Positions 42,546-50,934 of a stretch of DNA of 64,000 nt are shown here, one piece after another; positions within the stretch are counted from its first letter, which is position 1, and the number at the start of each line of letters is the position of its first letter. The position numbers were made by a program, and so were the translations under genes. The notes under the pieces are model-generated. The model searched no databases, was not told where the DNA came from, and worked only from the letters and a program-made list of their open reading frames with translations. The stretch is from the NCBI RefSeq assembly GCF_009764265.1, contig NZ_RWIR01000069.1, positions 1 to 64,000 of the forward strand. Direction: 5' to 3'. The DNA is from Pseudomonas sp. PB101. GTDB taxonomy: Bacteria > Pseudomonadota > Gammaproteobacteria > Pseudomonadales > Pseudomonadaceae.

Positions 42546-42615
42546 TTGGCCTTCCGGCTCGCGTTGGCGTACACTGTGCAGGCTTGTTGCTCACTTGATT
42601 CACAGAGCAACAAGC
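42546..42615 (+). promoter_or_regulatory. ssrA promoter and 5' leader hairpin
   Basis: TTGGCC (42546-42551) and TACACT (42570-42575), 18 bp apart, are a plausible sigma70 promoter. Transcription would start near 42582. The leader then folds through an 11-bp perfect inverted repeat, GCTTGTTGCTC/GAGCAACAAGC (42582-42592 with 42605-42615), ending 2 nt before the mature tmRNA 5' end, where RNase P would cut. Confidence 0.5.
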
Positions 42616-42617
42616 TC

Positions 42618-43011
42618 GGGGCCGTTTAGGATTCGACGCCGGTTGCGAAACTTTAGGTGCATGCCGAGTTGGTAACAGAACTCGTAAATCCACTGTTGCA
42701 ACTTCTTATAGTTGCCAATGACGAAACCTACGGGGAATACGCTCTCGCTGCGTAAGCAGCCTTAGCCCTTCCCTTCTGGTACCTTCGGGTCCAGCAATCA
42801 TCAGGGGATGTCTGTAAACCCAAAGTGATTGTCATATAGAACAGAATCGCCGTGCAGTACGTTGTGGACGAAGCGGCTAAAACTTACACAACTCGCCCAA
42901 AGCACCCTGCCCGTCGGGTCGCTGAGGGTTAACTTAATAGACACGGCTACGCATGTAGTACCGACAGCGGAGTACTGGCGGACGGGGGTTCAAATCCCCC
43001 CGGCTCCACCA
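42618..43011 (+). ncRNA. ssrA: tmRNA (transfer-messenger RNA)
   Basis: 394 nt beginning GGGGCCGTTTAGGATTCGAC and ending GGGGTTCAAATCCCCCCGGC plus TCCACCA, which form the alanine-tRNA-like domain with a G-U pair. The tag frame starts with resume codon GCC at 42714 and reads ANDETYGEYALAA, stopping with TAA at 42753-42755. It rescues stalled ribosomes with SmpB (gene at 32333). Its 3' end is the integration site of the island that follows. Confidence 0.97.
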
Positions 43012-43082
43012 AATAGTAGTCTAGACCTGTCTCAGACAGTCTACGAAACACCCCAAGAAGCCCGCCCTGTGCGGGCTTTCTT
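42990..43082 (+). other. left attachment region (attL) with tmRNA terminator
   Basis: The 3' end of ssrA (GTTCAAA...CGGC...CCACCAA) recurs imperfectly at 60194-60217. Downstream, AAGAAGCCCGC/GCGGGCTTTCTT (43055-43082) is a terminator, and the same terminator sequence plus GTTTCTGGCT recurs at 60225-60264. The repeated block marks the two ends of the island. A 13-bp palindrome CTGTCTCAGACAG (43027-43039) lies between. Confidence 0.7.
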
Positions 43083-43126
43083 GTTTCTGGCTATCCACCC
43101 TTGTCCACCCCTATATCTTCACGCCA

Positions 43127-43174
43127 TGTATCCCCTTGTGTATCCTCGCACTAGATTTGAACTGAAGGGATACA
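43127..43174 (+). other. integrase arm-type sites, left end
   Basis: TGTATCCC at 43127-43134 and TGTATCCT at 43139-43146 are phased 12 bp apart. An inverted GGGATACA at 43167-43174 lies just before the integrase start, over its Shine-Dalgarno. Two TGTATCCC with the same 12-bp phasing lie at the right end (60121 and 60133). Confidence 0.65.
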
Positions 43175-43180
43175 CATCGA

Positions 43181-44416
43181 ATGAAGCGTGCCGATATCAA
43201 GCGCCGCCCTCTCTCGGATACCACATTGCTCGGCTTGGAACCTGATGCCAAGGAGTATCGAGAGCATGATGGCAACGGCCTGTATTTCCGCGTGAAGCCT
43301 GATGGCCAAAAGTCCTGGCAGTTGCGCTACAAAACTCCGGCAGGCAAATGGAGCTGGCTGGGGCTCGGGGGATATCCTGAAGTTGGGGGCTCCCTAGCAA
43401 GAAAAAAGGCGACCGAACTCCGCGGTGATGCTGCGGAGGGCAAAAACCCTATTGCGACCAAGAAAGTTCGCAAAGCCGCCGAAATCGAAGCGGCTAACAA
43501 CACCTTCGAAGCTTTGGCACGAGAGTGGTTTACAGCTCGTCGCAAGAACTGGGAGGAAGGCACGGCCGTTAGAGTCATAGGGGCTCTAGAGCTCCATGTG
43601 TTTCCAGTTTTCGGCAAGCGCATCTACACCGAGATCCTTCCTCTCGAATGGATGGATTTTCTGCGAGGTATGGAGCAGAAAGGAATTCTGGAACAAATGA
43701 GCCGGGTACGTGGATTTTGCAAAGAAATCTACGATCTGGCCCGCGTCACCGGTCGGGCTGTGCATAACCCGCTCGAAGGACTGCACAAGTTCTTACAGAC
43801 CCGTGCAGCAGAAAACTATGCGCACGTAACGAATGAAGAATTGCCCGCACTGCTTCGTGCAATCACCTCATATCCACATGCAAAGGACGTTCGTTTGGGT
43901 CTACGTCTTCTTGCTCTTGTGGCGGCTCGCCCCTCAGAGCTACGCGAAGCAAAATGGACTGAATTCGATTTCGATAAAAAGCTATGGACGATCCCTGCAG
44001 AACGCATGAAGAAACGTAGGGAACATCTGGTGCCACTTTCCCGACAAGCTATCGAAGCGCTCAAGGAATTACACACGTTGAGCGGCGCCTACCCGCTGCT
44101 CTTCCCTGGGCGTAATGACCGCACAAAACCACGCAGCAACACCGTATTTCTGATGGCTCTGCGACGTCTAGGTTACGAAGGTCGGCAAACAGGTCACGGT
44201 TTCCGCCACATCGCTAGCACCACACTGAATGAAAACGGCTTCGAGGAGAATCATGTAGAAGCTCAGCTTTCACACGTCAAAGATGGAGTTGCTGGTGTTT
44301 ACAACAAGGCGATTTATCTCAAGCAACGAACGTCAATGATGCAATGGTATGCCGACTACCTCGATGGTCTAGAGCATGGAAATGTCGTGCAAGGCCAATT
44401 TGGAAAGGTGGTATGA
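43181..44416 (+). CDS. int: P4-type tyrosine integrase
   Basis: 411 residues. It catalyses site-specific recombination of the island at ssrA. The N-terminal DUF4102 arm-binding domain (LSDTTLLGLEPDAKEYREHDGNGLYFRVKPDGQKSWQLRYK) is followed by a SAM-like core-binding domain and a catalytic domain with Arg in VAARPSELREAKW (near residue 247), HGFRH (near 347) and the nucleophile Tyr in GVYNKAIY (near 372-376). Its start lies about 170 bp from the end of ssrA, and inverted arm-type site sequence overlaps its GAAGGG ribosome site. Confidence 0.95.
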   Translation: MKRADIKRRPLSDTTLLGLEPDAKEYREHDGNGLYFRVKPDGQKSWQLRYKTPAGKWSWLGLGGYPEVGGSLARKKATELRGDAAEGKNPIATKKVRKAAEIEAANNTFEALAREWFTARRKNWEEGTAVRVIGALELHVFPVFGKRIYTEILPLEWMDFLRGMEQKGILEQMSRVRGFCKEIYDLARVTGRAVHNPLEGLHKFLQTRAAENYAHVTNEELPALLRAITSYPHAKDVRLGLRLLALVAARPSELREAKWTEFDFDKKLWTIPAERMKKRREHLVPLSRQAIEALKELHTLSGAYPLLFPGRNDRTKPRSNTVFLMALRRLGYEGRQTGHGFRHIASTTLNENGFEENHVEAQLSHVKDGVAGVYNKAIYLKQRTSMMQWYADYLDGLEHGNVVQGQFGKVV

Positions 44417-44659
44417 GGCTCCTCACCCACCCTCCCAAAAAAAACGGTGTAACGCGTGTTACAGGTGTAACGAAACTCTATAACTCATTGAATATAAACA
44501 GCTTATCTCATGCCACACGAAGAAATGGTCAGCGCTACACGACGTGTTACGTGGTTGAATCGTGTAACAACATTTGCCCAGCCACCTCACTGTTGGTCGA
44601 GGAGGACCGTGTCGTGAACCGCTGCATCCATGACGCCAAGCGGGGCCAAGGGGCGGTGA
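44417..44659. other. non-coding region with GTGTAAC/GTGTTAC iterons
   Basis: No gene is seen. GTGTAAC, GTGTTACAGGTGT (44456-44468) and GTGTAAC follow one another at 44447-44472. Further GTGTTACG and CGTGTAACA copies lie at 44541-44575. The 13-mer GTGTTACAGGTGT occurs in reverse complement at 58020-58032, near the other end. A regulator or replication/excision factor may bind these. Confidence 0.5.
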
Positions 44660-45580
44660 ATGGACGATGAGAGCATGCCGATTGGCCGCCTAGAGATTGC
44701 TGGCTTCGATGTCAGTAATTTGCTGTGGGAACTAGACGACATCGAACAGGCCGTGCGTGAATTAGCGTTGTATTCGCCGTTTCGAGAGTATTTCAAAGAG
44801 GCGCTGGAGCTGGCCAATTACGCCACCTCATTCTGGCTTGAGGATGGCCGTTATCCTGATCGAGCAGGGTCGGTGGTCGCTACGATGTTTCGACTCCGCG
44901 ACGAGATCGAGGAACATGCCAGCTACGCCGATGCAGCCTCACTGCCGAGTGTCATACGACGGTTTCATAGCATTGATCACGACGCTGCGGACTCGCAACT
45001 CGTGGCGACTTACACCCTTGTGCAGAGCATTCAAGCCGTTCAAGTTCTCGCCAACTGGCTCTTTGAAACGGAACTCTACGTCTTCGACCTGGACGCAGAC
45101 CTCATAGCCCAAATGCAAGCGACAGATCCTAAGAAATATTGCGCACTGGCCGAAAAGGAGCGACTAAAGGATCCAGGCGGGGAAATTGACGCTCGTGAAT
45201 CCTTCCGCACATTCATGGGCGATGCCGACAAGGCGATCATGCTGGCGAGCCTCTACAGACAAGTTGAGGACATCGACGTATCGAAGGGTAACTTCAATGT
45301 GGCCAGCTTTCTAAACGAGGCGCTGAGTAAAGCGTTTTCCGCCAATGCCTCGCAAAGAGGCGCGGCAGCGGGTAAGGCCAATAGGAAGCCGGAGTCGGTA
45401 AAGCAGCAGAATGCAGCGGATCTCCGCGAGCGCGTTTGCAAGGCAGCTGATCGTCACATTTTGGCCAATCCTACTATTTCAGAGCGGGAGCTGAAAAAAG
45501 CATTGGTCGAACAGGAGGGCATAGCGTCTGAGCCTACCGTGAAAAAATACCTGATCTTGAGTGGATACTTACCTCGATAA
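44660..45580 (+). CDS. island hypothetical protein, 306 aa
   Basis: 306 residues, no signal peptide or membrane segment. The N-terminal two thirds is acidic and helical (DDIEQAVRELALYSPFREYFKEALELANYATSFWLEDG). The C-terminal third is basic, with KANRKPESVKQQNAADLRERVCKAADRHILANPTISERELKKALVEQEGIASEPTVKKYLILSGYLPR, which looks like a helix-turn-helix (TISERELKKAL...SEPTVKKYL). A DNA-binding regulatory role is therefore possible. It is not recognised as a named family and is followed by a good terminator. Confidence 0.75.
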   Translation: MDDESMPIGRLEIAGFDVSNLLWELDDIEQAVRELALYSPFREYFKEALELANYATSFWLEDGRYPDRAGSVVATMFRLRDEIEEHASYADAASLPSVIRRFHSIDHDAADSQLVATYTLVQSIQAVQVLANWLFETELYVFDLDADLIAQMQATDPKKYCALAEKERLKDPGGEIDARESFRTFMGDADKAIMLASLYRQVEDIDVSKGNFNVASFLNEALSKAFSANASQRGAAAGKANRKPESVKQQNAADLRERVCKAADRHILANPTISERELKKALVEQEGIASEPTVKKYLILSGYLPR

Positions 45581-45590
45581 ATTTCAATAA

Positions 45591-45614
45591 AAGCAAACCG
45601 TGTTTGCTTTTTTT
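45591..45614 (+). terminator. intrinsic terminator after the 306-aa gene
   Basis: AAGCAAA (45591-45597) and TTTGCTT (45603-45609) close on CCGTG and run into seven T's. It isolates the int-proximal genes from the alpA operon. Confidence 0.85.
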
Positions 45615-45658
45615 CCCCTCTCTAGTCTGTGCCTGTCTCTCACCATATAGGCACGACT

Positions 45659-45925
45659 ATGACCTCTTCCATCCAAGCAATTAATACCAAATCCCCAGCT
45701 CGCGACCCCGCAACAACCCTCATTCGTATCAACGAAGTCATTGCGATGGTCGGCCTTGCTCGCCCCACCATCTACAAGCTCATGCAGCGCCCTGACTGCA
45801 ACTTTCCCCTGCCCGTCAAATTGAGCAACAGCAACGCGCGCGGCGCCCCTGTCGCCTGGGTTCTTTCCGAAGTGCAGGCATGGACACGCAGCCGCATCGA
45901 GGCGCGCGACCAGGTGGCCGCATGA
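45659..45925 (+). CDS. AlpA-family phage/island transcriptional regulator
   Basis: 88 residues from MTSSIQAINTK. It has the MerR-like helix-turn-helix of AlpA proteins (TLIRINEVIAMVGLARPTIYKLMQRPDCNFPLPVKLSNSNARGAPVAWVLSEVQAWTRSRIEARD, about 22-85). AlpA proteins activate or repress island excision and integrase genes. An upstream in-frame ATG (45629) lacks support. The stop overlaps the next start (ATGA), heading a coupled operon. Confidence 0.9.
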   Translation: MTSSIQAINTKSPARDPATTLIRINEVIAMVGLARPTIYKLMQRPDCNFPLPVKLSNSNARGAPVAWVLSEVQAWTRSRIEARDQVAA

Positions 45926-46530
45926 AGCGCAATTACTGCCCTTTTAAGGGGCCTTTTCTCGACTCCTACAGCATCGGATTTCGCCTCTATCAGGTGGGGG
46001 CAATCAACTGGCGCCACCGCACCATCGCGGGTGTGAGCTGGAACGGGGAAGAACAAGAAGCCTTCTTTTTCAACCCTGATGGCCTGGTTCTTCCGCTTAA
46101 ACCCAATCCGTGGGAATTGCCTGAGCTGATCCGCAAAAACGCGGTACGCAGGGAGTTTTCCAGCATCCACGGTACGGGCCATTTCGCAATGAAAGAGGGC
46201 CGCCGCACCGCCCTGAAATCGCTGGGTATGACCGACTGGGTCACGTACTGGCTGGTCGATCAATCGGCTGGATTCGCGAATGATCCGGCGGTATGGCGAC
46301 GCATCACCGAGCAGGATCTTGCCGAGGAAAAGACCGCTAGCGAACGCCTGCACCGTGAAATGAAGTTGACCTCGGATCTGACCAGCTATGTGGACGAATG
46401 CCTGGCACAGCAGCGCGAACTGCTCGCTATAAAACATCGCCGGCGGTGCATTGAAGACAGCAAAATTTTGGCTTGGCTCAAAGGTGAAACACCTCCGCCG
46501 TTGTTTGCCAATGTTCAGGAGGCCGCATGA
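45922..46530 (+). CDS. island hypothetical protein, 202 aa
   Basis: 202 residues from the ATG overlapping the alpA stop. No family recognised and no signal peptide. It has aromatic-rich beta-like stretches at the N-terminus (YSIGFRLYQVGAINWRHRTIAGVSWNGEEQEAFFF) and a helical, charged C-terminal half. Its stop overlaps the following gene by ATGA, so it is translated as part of the alpA operon. An accessory role in island regulation or replication is only a guess from position. Confidence 0.75.
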   Translation: MKRNYCPFKGPFLDSYSIGFRLYQVGAINWRHRTIAGVSWNGEEQEAFFFNPDGLVLPLKPNPWELPELIRKNAVRREFSSIHGTGHFAMKEGRRTALKSLGMTDWVTYWLVDQSAGFANDPAVWRRITEQDLAEEKTASERLHREMKLTSDLTSYVDECLAQQRELLAIKHRRRCIEDSKILAWLKGETPPPLFANVQEAA

Positions 46531-46868
46531 CCCCGATCTTTCTCCCCCATCAAGCATTGGATGTTGTCGGCGCTCTTCGCGAGCCTTTGCCTTCTAGCGC
46601 AGAGATCAAGGGTCGCCAGCGCTTGCTTACCCTGCGCGATCAGGCGATCTCGGCGGGCGCTCAGGTGCTGATCGTGCTGTGGCAGAACCTGGAATGGACG
46701 CTGTTAGCGGTTCAGCCGCCACCAGACGTGGTTATTCACGACGCTCGCCAGGTGATCCCCAACCTGCTGCGCAATCCCGAAGCGCTACTGCAGATGCGGC
46801 AAAGGTCTCGTCAAGGGAGCCACTTGCAATGGCTCACCCTCGCCCGCCCTGTCACTACTCAGCACTAA
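46527..46868 (+). CDS. island hypothetical protein, 113 aa
   Basis: 113 residues, ATGA-coupled to the preceding gene. No recognisable family. The centre is hydrophobic (AGAQVLIVLWQNLEWTLLAVQPPP) but not clearly transmembrane, and the C-terminus is basic (LLQMRQRSRQGSHLQWLTLARP). It is the last gene of the alpA operon, and an imperfect hairpin (about 46873-46902) without a T-run follows. Confidence 0.65.
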   Translation: MTPIFLPHQALDVVGALREPLPSSAEIKGRQRLLTLRDQAISAGAQVLIVLWQNLEWTLLAVQPPPDVVIHDARQVIPNLLRNPEALLQMRQRSRQGSHLQWLTLARPVTTQH

Positions 46869-47001
46869 CGAAAACGCCCCCGGGAGCGATCCGGAGGCGT
46901 TGAGGTAAATCTACATGCCAACACAATTTATGTCGCATCGAAAAAATGCGCAAGATCTCCGCACGGTTGCACTTTTAAAAACACGGCGTTACTCTCTGGC
47001 C

Positions 47002-47216
47002 GTCGCTGCAAAATCAGCGATCGGGTTTGGCGACCCGAGTTTAAGAAGGCGCACAGGCGCCCCCATTACGATTGCAGGCGCTTTTTTTGTGCTCGCATTC
47101 CCGTTTTATGGTGGCTGTGCGTGGGAGACCTTCGGGTCTGCCGGGTTCCTTCTTACCCGGTTCGCCAACCTGCGCACAGCTGCCACCCCAATTCGTTTGG
47201 CGACGAACCGTGGCAG
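47002..47216 (+). ncRNA. structured leader RNA, copy A
   Basis: A 5' hairpin GTCGCTG/CAGCGAT is followed by TTTGGCGA (47026-47033). A 17-bp stem (47109-47125 with 47169-47185) encloses AGACC-TTCG-GGTCT (47126-47139) and CCGGGT/ACCCGG (47141-47160). The junction segment TCGCCAA (47162-47168) can pair with TTTGGCGA upstream or with its second copy at 47196-47203. Copy B at 60941-61137 keeps every helix with different bases. It precedes three ATGA-coupled small genes by 26 bp. Confidence 0.7.
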
Positions 47217-47242
47217 TTCCTACTTAAGAAGGAGCTCCACCC

Positions 47243-47401
47243 ATGCACGCCCTCAATCCGTCCAAAATTCGCGCCACTGCCCATCGTGCTATGGCTCTCG
47301 CCGCTTTACACGCCAATTCCAGCCTCGCTACTCGTCTCACCCGTTACAACGCTCACATGGCCAAAGCCCGCGCTCTCGAAGCCGCAGGCGGTGCCCAATG
47401 A
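47243..47401 (+). CDS. very small basic protein, 52 aa
   Basis: 52 residues (MHALNPSKIRATAHRAMALAALHANSSLATRLTRYNAHMAKARALEAAGGAQ is the content, helical and basic). AAGGAG lies 8-9 bp before the ATG, directly downstream of the structured leader. The stop overlaps the next start as ATGA. No known family was recognised. It is Ala/Arg-rich and could fold as a single amphipathic helix. Confidence 0.75.
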   Translation: MHALNPSKIRATAHRAMALAALHANSSLATRLTRYNAHMAKARALEAAGGAQ

Positions 47402-47679
47402 ACAAGGCCCTGAATTTCGCTCTACCCGAGGATTTGCTTTGCGTCCATAAAGACGCCGAAGCCGGTGTACCGATTGATGCTCTCACCTGTGCAGTGGATC
47501 GAGCCAACTCTGTGCTCTTGCTTCTTGAAGATCAGTTCGAGTGCGACGGGCCACGTTTGGCTAACCACGTCATCGCGGCGGCCCTGTGGGACGTTCGAGG
47601 AACCCTGGGACTTATCCGCACCCTTGCCTTACACGCGGACAACTCCACTCGGCCAACCAAAAATGGAGGCGCCCAATGA
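47398..47679 (+). CDS. small island protein, 93 aa
   Basis: 93 residues from MNKALNFALPEDLLCVHKDAEAGV, ATGA-coupled on both sides. The sequence has the layout of Pseudomonas small helical proteins related to DUF3077 (IDALTCAVDRANSVLLLLEDQFEC... NHVIAAALWDVRGTLGLIRTLALHA). A longer in-frame reading starting in the leader is rejected, because the leader is structured and the ATGA overlap fixes this start. Function unknown. Confidence 0.7.
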   Translation: MNKALNFALPEDLLCVHKDAEAGVPIDALTCAVDRANSVLLLLEDQFECDGPRLANHVIAAALWDVRGTLGLIRTLALHADNSTRPTKNGGAQ

Positions 47680-47960
47680 GCCCTTCCATGTTGATCAATA
47701 CCGTTGGTGGCGCCACCTTTGCCAAGTGCAACGCTCAGAACCAGCCGCTGTTTCGTATCAACGCCGGTATTTCCTGCGAAGAAGCACTCGAACAAGCGTC
47801 TCTACTCATGGACTGCGTGAACAAGCTCACCTTTCTGAGCGGCATGGGGAATGACAGTGACGCGATGATCTGGGCTTCGCATTATTTAGGTGAGATGGCG
47901 AAGGCGATCATCGATGACGTTACCAGTGGGTTGCAACTGGCCCAAGGCGGTGGTGTATGA
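47676..47960 (+). CDS. DUF3077-like protein, 94 aa
   Basis: 94 residues from MSPSMLINTVGGATFAKCNAQNQPLF. It carries the DUF3077-like core FRINAGISCEEALEQASLLMDCVNKLTFLSGM...AMIWASHYLGEMAKAIIDDV, found widely in Pseudomonas as small proteins of unknown role. It is ATGA-coupled to the gene before and the primase gene after. DUF6124 outside the island (61175) follows a leader of the same family. Confidence 0.8.
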   Translation: MSPSMLINTVGGATFAKCNAQNQPLFRINAGISCEEALEQASLLMDCVNKLTFLSGMGNDSDAMIWASHYLGEMAKAIIDDVTSGLQLAQGGGV

Positions 47961-50848
47961 ATACCTCCACATCTCATGCCCGTCGCCCTACGTTCGCCCA
48001 AGTCAAAGCCGTTGCGTTACAGAGCATTGATCGCGTGCTTGCTCACTGGTTACCGAACGGCAAACGCGTGGACGGCGGCAAGGAGTACACGGCTCCCAAT
48101 CCGACCCGCGCCGACAAGCGCGCCGGCTCTCTCAAGGTCAACTTGAGCAAAGGCACCTGGGCGGATTTTGCCACCGGCGACAAAGGCGGCGACCTGATCG
48201 ATCTAGTGCGCTATCTCGACGGTGGTACCGACGTCGAAGCCTGCAACAAGCTGGCCGAACTGCTGCGCGTTACCGCTGGGGCGGCTGAATCGAAACCGAG
48301 CCCCAGCAAAAGCAAAACACCGGAATGGCTCGCCATTCAACCGATTCCCGCCGAGGTCATGAGCAAGTGCCCGGCCAAACACCGGCAACACGGCGCACCG
48401 TCTAAAGTCTGGATTTACCGCGACGCTCTGAGCCAGCCAGTCATGGTGCTCTACCGCTTCGATTTGGGTCCGGATGAAGACGGCAAGCCACGCAAAGTAT
48501 TTGCACCGTTGACCTGGTGCCAACGTGCCGACGGTCAAACGCGGCAATGGCGTTGGCAAGGCTTACTGGAGCCGCGTCCACTGCTGCGACTGGATGAACT
48601 AGCGCAACGCGCAGAAGCTCCGGTCATTCTGTGCGAAGGCGAAAAGGCCGCCGACGCCGCGACGGAGCTGCTGCCCGGCTACGTGGCCACGTGCTGGCCG
48701 AACGGCTCGAACTCCTGGCACAAAGCTGATCTGACACCGCTCAAAGGTCGGTCCGTGGTGTTGTGGCCCGACAACGATGCCAGTGGTAAAAGCTGCATGG
48801 ACGCCGTCTCCAAACAACTGCACCAGCTCGGCGCCGCGTCGGTGCACGTGATCGCCTTGGACGTCTTCAAACGCAAACCCACGCTCAAGAATGACCAACC
48901 GAGCTTTGCCAAGGGTGGTCAATGGGATGACGGTGACGACGCGGCCGATGCCCAAGCCAAAGGTTGGACGACGGCGCATTTCGCCGAGCTGGAACGCAGC
49001 GGCGAACTGCTCGGTGCTGAGCCGGAGAAAGCACCGGCCGAATCACCTGAAGCCAAAGCCAAGCCGGCGACCAAACGCGCCGCGAAACCTAAAAACGATC
49101 TGCTGCCCGGCGGCTTTCGCCTGACAGCAGAAGGCGTGTTTTATTCCGGTGACGATGGCGAGGCTCGCCCGGTGTGCTCGCCACTGGAGATCCTGGCGCG
49201 CACCCGTGATGCACAGGGCCATAACTGGGGCTTGCTGGTCGAGTTCGACGATCCCGATGGGGCGAAAAAGCGCTGGAACATCCCGGCGCGAACCATGACC
49301 GGTGACTTCGGCAAAGACGTGCTCGGACCACTCGTGGACATGGGCCTGCGCCTGGCCGGCAGTCGCTCCGGTCGCAATGCCCGCAACGACCTACAGAGCT
49401 ACCTCGGCGGCTTCGACAGTGCCCAGCGCGCGCGACTGGTCACTCGTCTGGGCTGGCACGACAGCGCCTTCCTGCTGCCCGAACAACAGGTCGGCTCGCA
49501 CGTTGAACACCTGCACTTTTATGAGGCCGGCGCCCAACTTCCACCCATCAGCGAAGCCGGCACCCTAGAGCAATGGCAAGAGCAGATCGGCGCCTTGTGC
49601 ATCGGTAATCACCGCTTGGCGTTTGTGGCCAGCGTCGCGTTTGCCGGTCCACTGCTGCACATGCTCGGCCATGAGTCGGGCGGCTTTCACCTCTACGGTG
49701 ACAGCTCAGGCGGCAAGACCACGCACCTGCAAGTGGCCGCCTCGATCTACGGTGGACCGCGCCTGGTGCGCTCTTGGCGCTCGACGGATAACGCCTTGGA
49801 ATCCATTGCGGCCGCGCATTCGGACGGGCTTCTGGTGTTGGATGAAATCGGTATGTGCGACCCGCGCATCATCGGCGAAACGGTGTACATGCTCGGTAAC
49901 GGCACCGGCAAGGCTCGCGCCAACGATCGAGGTCAAGCAGGCCGACAGGTGCAGGAGTGGCGTTTGCTGTTTCTCTCAACTGGCGAGAAGACGTTGGCGC
50001 AGCACATGGCCGAAGCCAACAAGGAACTGAAAGCAGGCATGGAAATGCGGATGCTCGCGGTGCCGGCGGACGCCAGTAAAGGCCTGGGCATGTTCGATGT
50101 GCTGAACGGCTTTGAAGATGCCACCGCCCTCTGCGATGCACTCAAGGCACGGGTGGCCAAATACTACGGCACACCATTGACCGCCTTCTTATCAGCCCTG
50201 TGTGAGCCCGGCAAACGACACGGTTGGCCGGCGATCCTGCGCCACACCCTGGAGGGCTTTATCGCCAAAGCGTTGCCGGCGTCGGCCAGTGGTCAAGCGC
50301 ATCGTGCTGCAGCCCGGTTTGGACTGGCTGCCGCTGCCGGCGAGCTGGCCACCGCGATGGGGATTACCGGTTGGCCGGACGGCACCGCCACCACCGCAGC
50401 TCGGGTGTGCCTCAGTGCTTGGATGAATGAGCGCGGCGGCGCCGGGAACCTTGAAGGGGATGCGATCTTGGCAAGGTTGCGCCAGATCATCGAACGCTTC
50501 GGTGAAAGCCGTTTCACCCGCTGGGAGTCGGCCGCCGCAAAGATCGATGAGCACGGTCCGCGCACCATTGACCGTCTGGGGTTTCGCAAAACGCTGGAGC
50601 ATGGCCTCGGTGATGCGTTGCACACCACCAACACCTACTACGTGTTGCCCGAAGCATGGCGCTCGGAAGTGTTCAAGGGCATGAACATCAACGCCGTGAA
50701 CAAGGAGCTGATACGCCGTGGCGTTCTTGAACCGGGGCCAGATGGCAAAGCCTCCTGCGCCGTCCGTTTGCCCGGCCTGGGTACTCAGCGGTGCTACGTA
50801 GTGAAAACCGTAGCGGGAATGGATGAAAGCGAGGCACAGGCCGCCTGA
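47957..50848 (+). CDS. TOPRIM/DUF927 primase-helicase of the island
   Basis: 963 residues. The N-terminal primase-like part (YTAPNPTRADKRAGSLKVNLSKGTWADFATGDKGGDLIDLV) leads to a TOPRIM-type domain, with glutamate in VILCEGEKAAD (E227) and WPDNDASG. A charged linker (about 350-385) precedes a DUF927 helicase domain, with Walker A GDSSGGKTT at residues 581-589 and Walker B LLVLDEIG near 625-632. Such proteins replicate P4-like satellites and islands. The start overlaps the preceding stop (ATGA). Confidence 0.9.
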   Translation: MNTSTSHARRPTFAQVKAVALQSIDRVLAHWLPNGKRVDGGKEYTAPNPTRADKRAGSLKVNLSKGTWADFATGDKGGDLIDLVRYLDGGTDVEACNKLAELLRVTAGAAESKPSPSKSKTPEWLAIQPIPAEVMSKCPAKHRQHGAPSKVWIYRDALSQPVMVLYRFDLGPDEDGKPRKVFAPLTWCQRADGQTRQWRWQGLLEPRPLLRLDELAQRAEAPVILCEGEKAADAATELLPGYVATCWPNGSNSWHKADLTPLKGRSVVLWPDNDASGKSCMDAVSKQLHQLGAASVHVIALDVFKRKPTLKNDQPSFAKGGQWDDGDDAADAQAKGWTTAHFAELERSGELLGAEPEKAPAESPEAKAKPATKRAAKPKNDLLPGGFRLTAEGVFYSGDDGEARPVCSPLEILARTRDAQGHNWGLLVEFDDPDGAKKRWNIPARTMTGDFGKDVLGPLVDMGLRLAGSRSGRNARNDLQSYLGGFDSAQRARLVTRLGWHDSAFLLPEQQVGSHVEHLHFYEAGAQLPPISEAGTLEQWQEQIGALCIGNHRLAFVASVAFAGPLLHMLGHESGGFHLYGDSSGGKTTHLQVAASIYGGPRLVRSWRSTDNALESIAAAHSDGLLVLDEIGMCDPRIIGETVYMLGNGTGKARANDRGQAGRQVQEWRLLFLSTGEKTLAQHMAEANKELKAGMEMRMLAVPADASKGLGMFDVLNGFEDATALCDALKARVAKYYGTPLTAFLSALCEPGKRHGWPAILRHTLEGFIAKALPASASGQAHRAAARFGLAAAAGELATAMGITGWPDGTATTAARVCLSAWMNERGGAGNLEGDAILARLRQIIERFGESRFTRWESAAAKIDEHGPRTIDRLGFRKTLEHGLGDALHTTNTYYVLPEAWRSEVFKGMNINAVNKELIRRGVLEPGPDGKASCAVRLPGLGTQRCYVVKTVAGMDESEAQAA

Positions 50849-50934
50849 CCGTGAGCCTGCTGACTGAGGTAGAGCCGGCTTAATCGGCCTCGCCAGCCAC
50901 TGTGAACCCCACCCCAATAATCAGGACACAACTT

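Noticed and set aside
46915..47679. 254-residue reading joining the leader to the 93-aa gene
   Set aside because: It would translate straight through the paired leader RNA. The ATGA overlap and family layout support the start at 47398.
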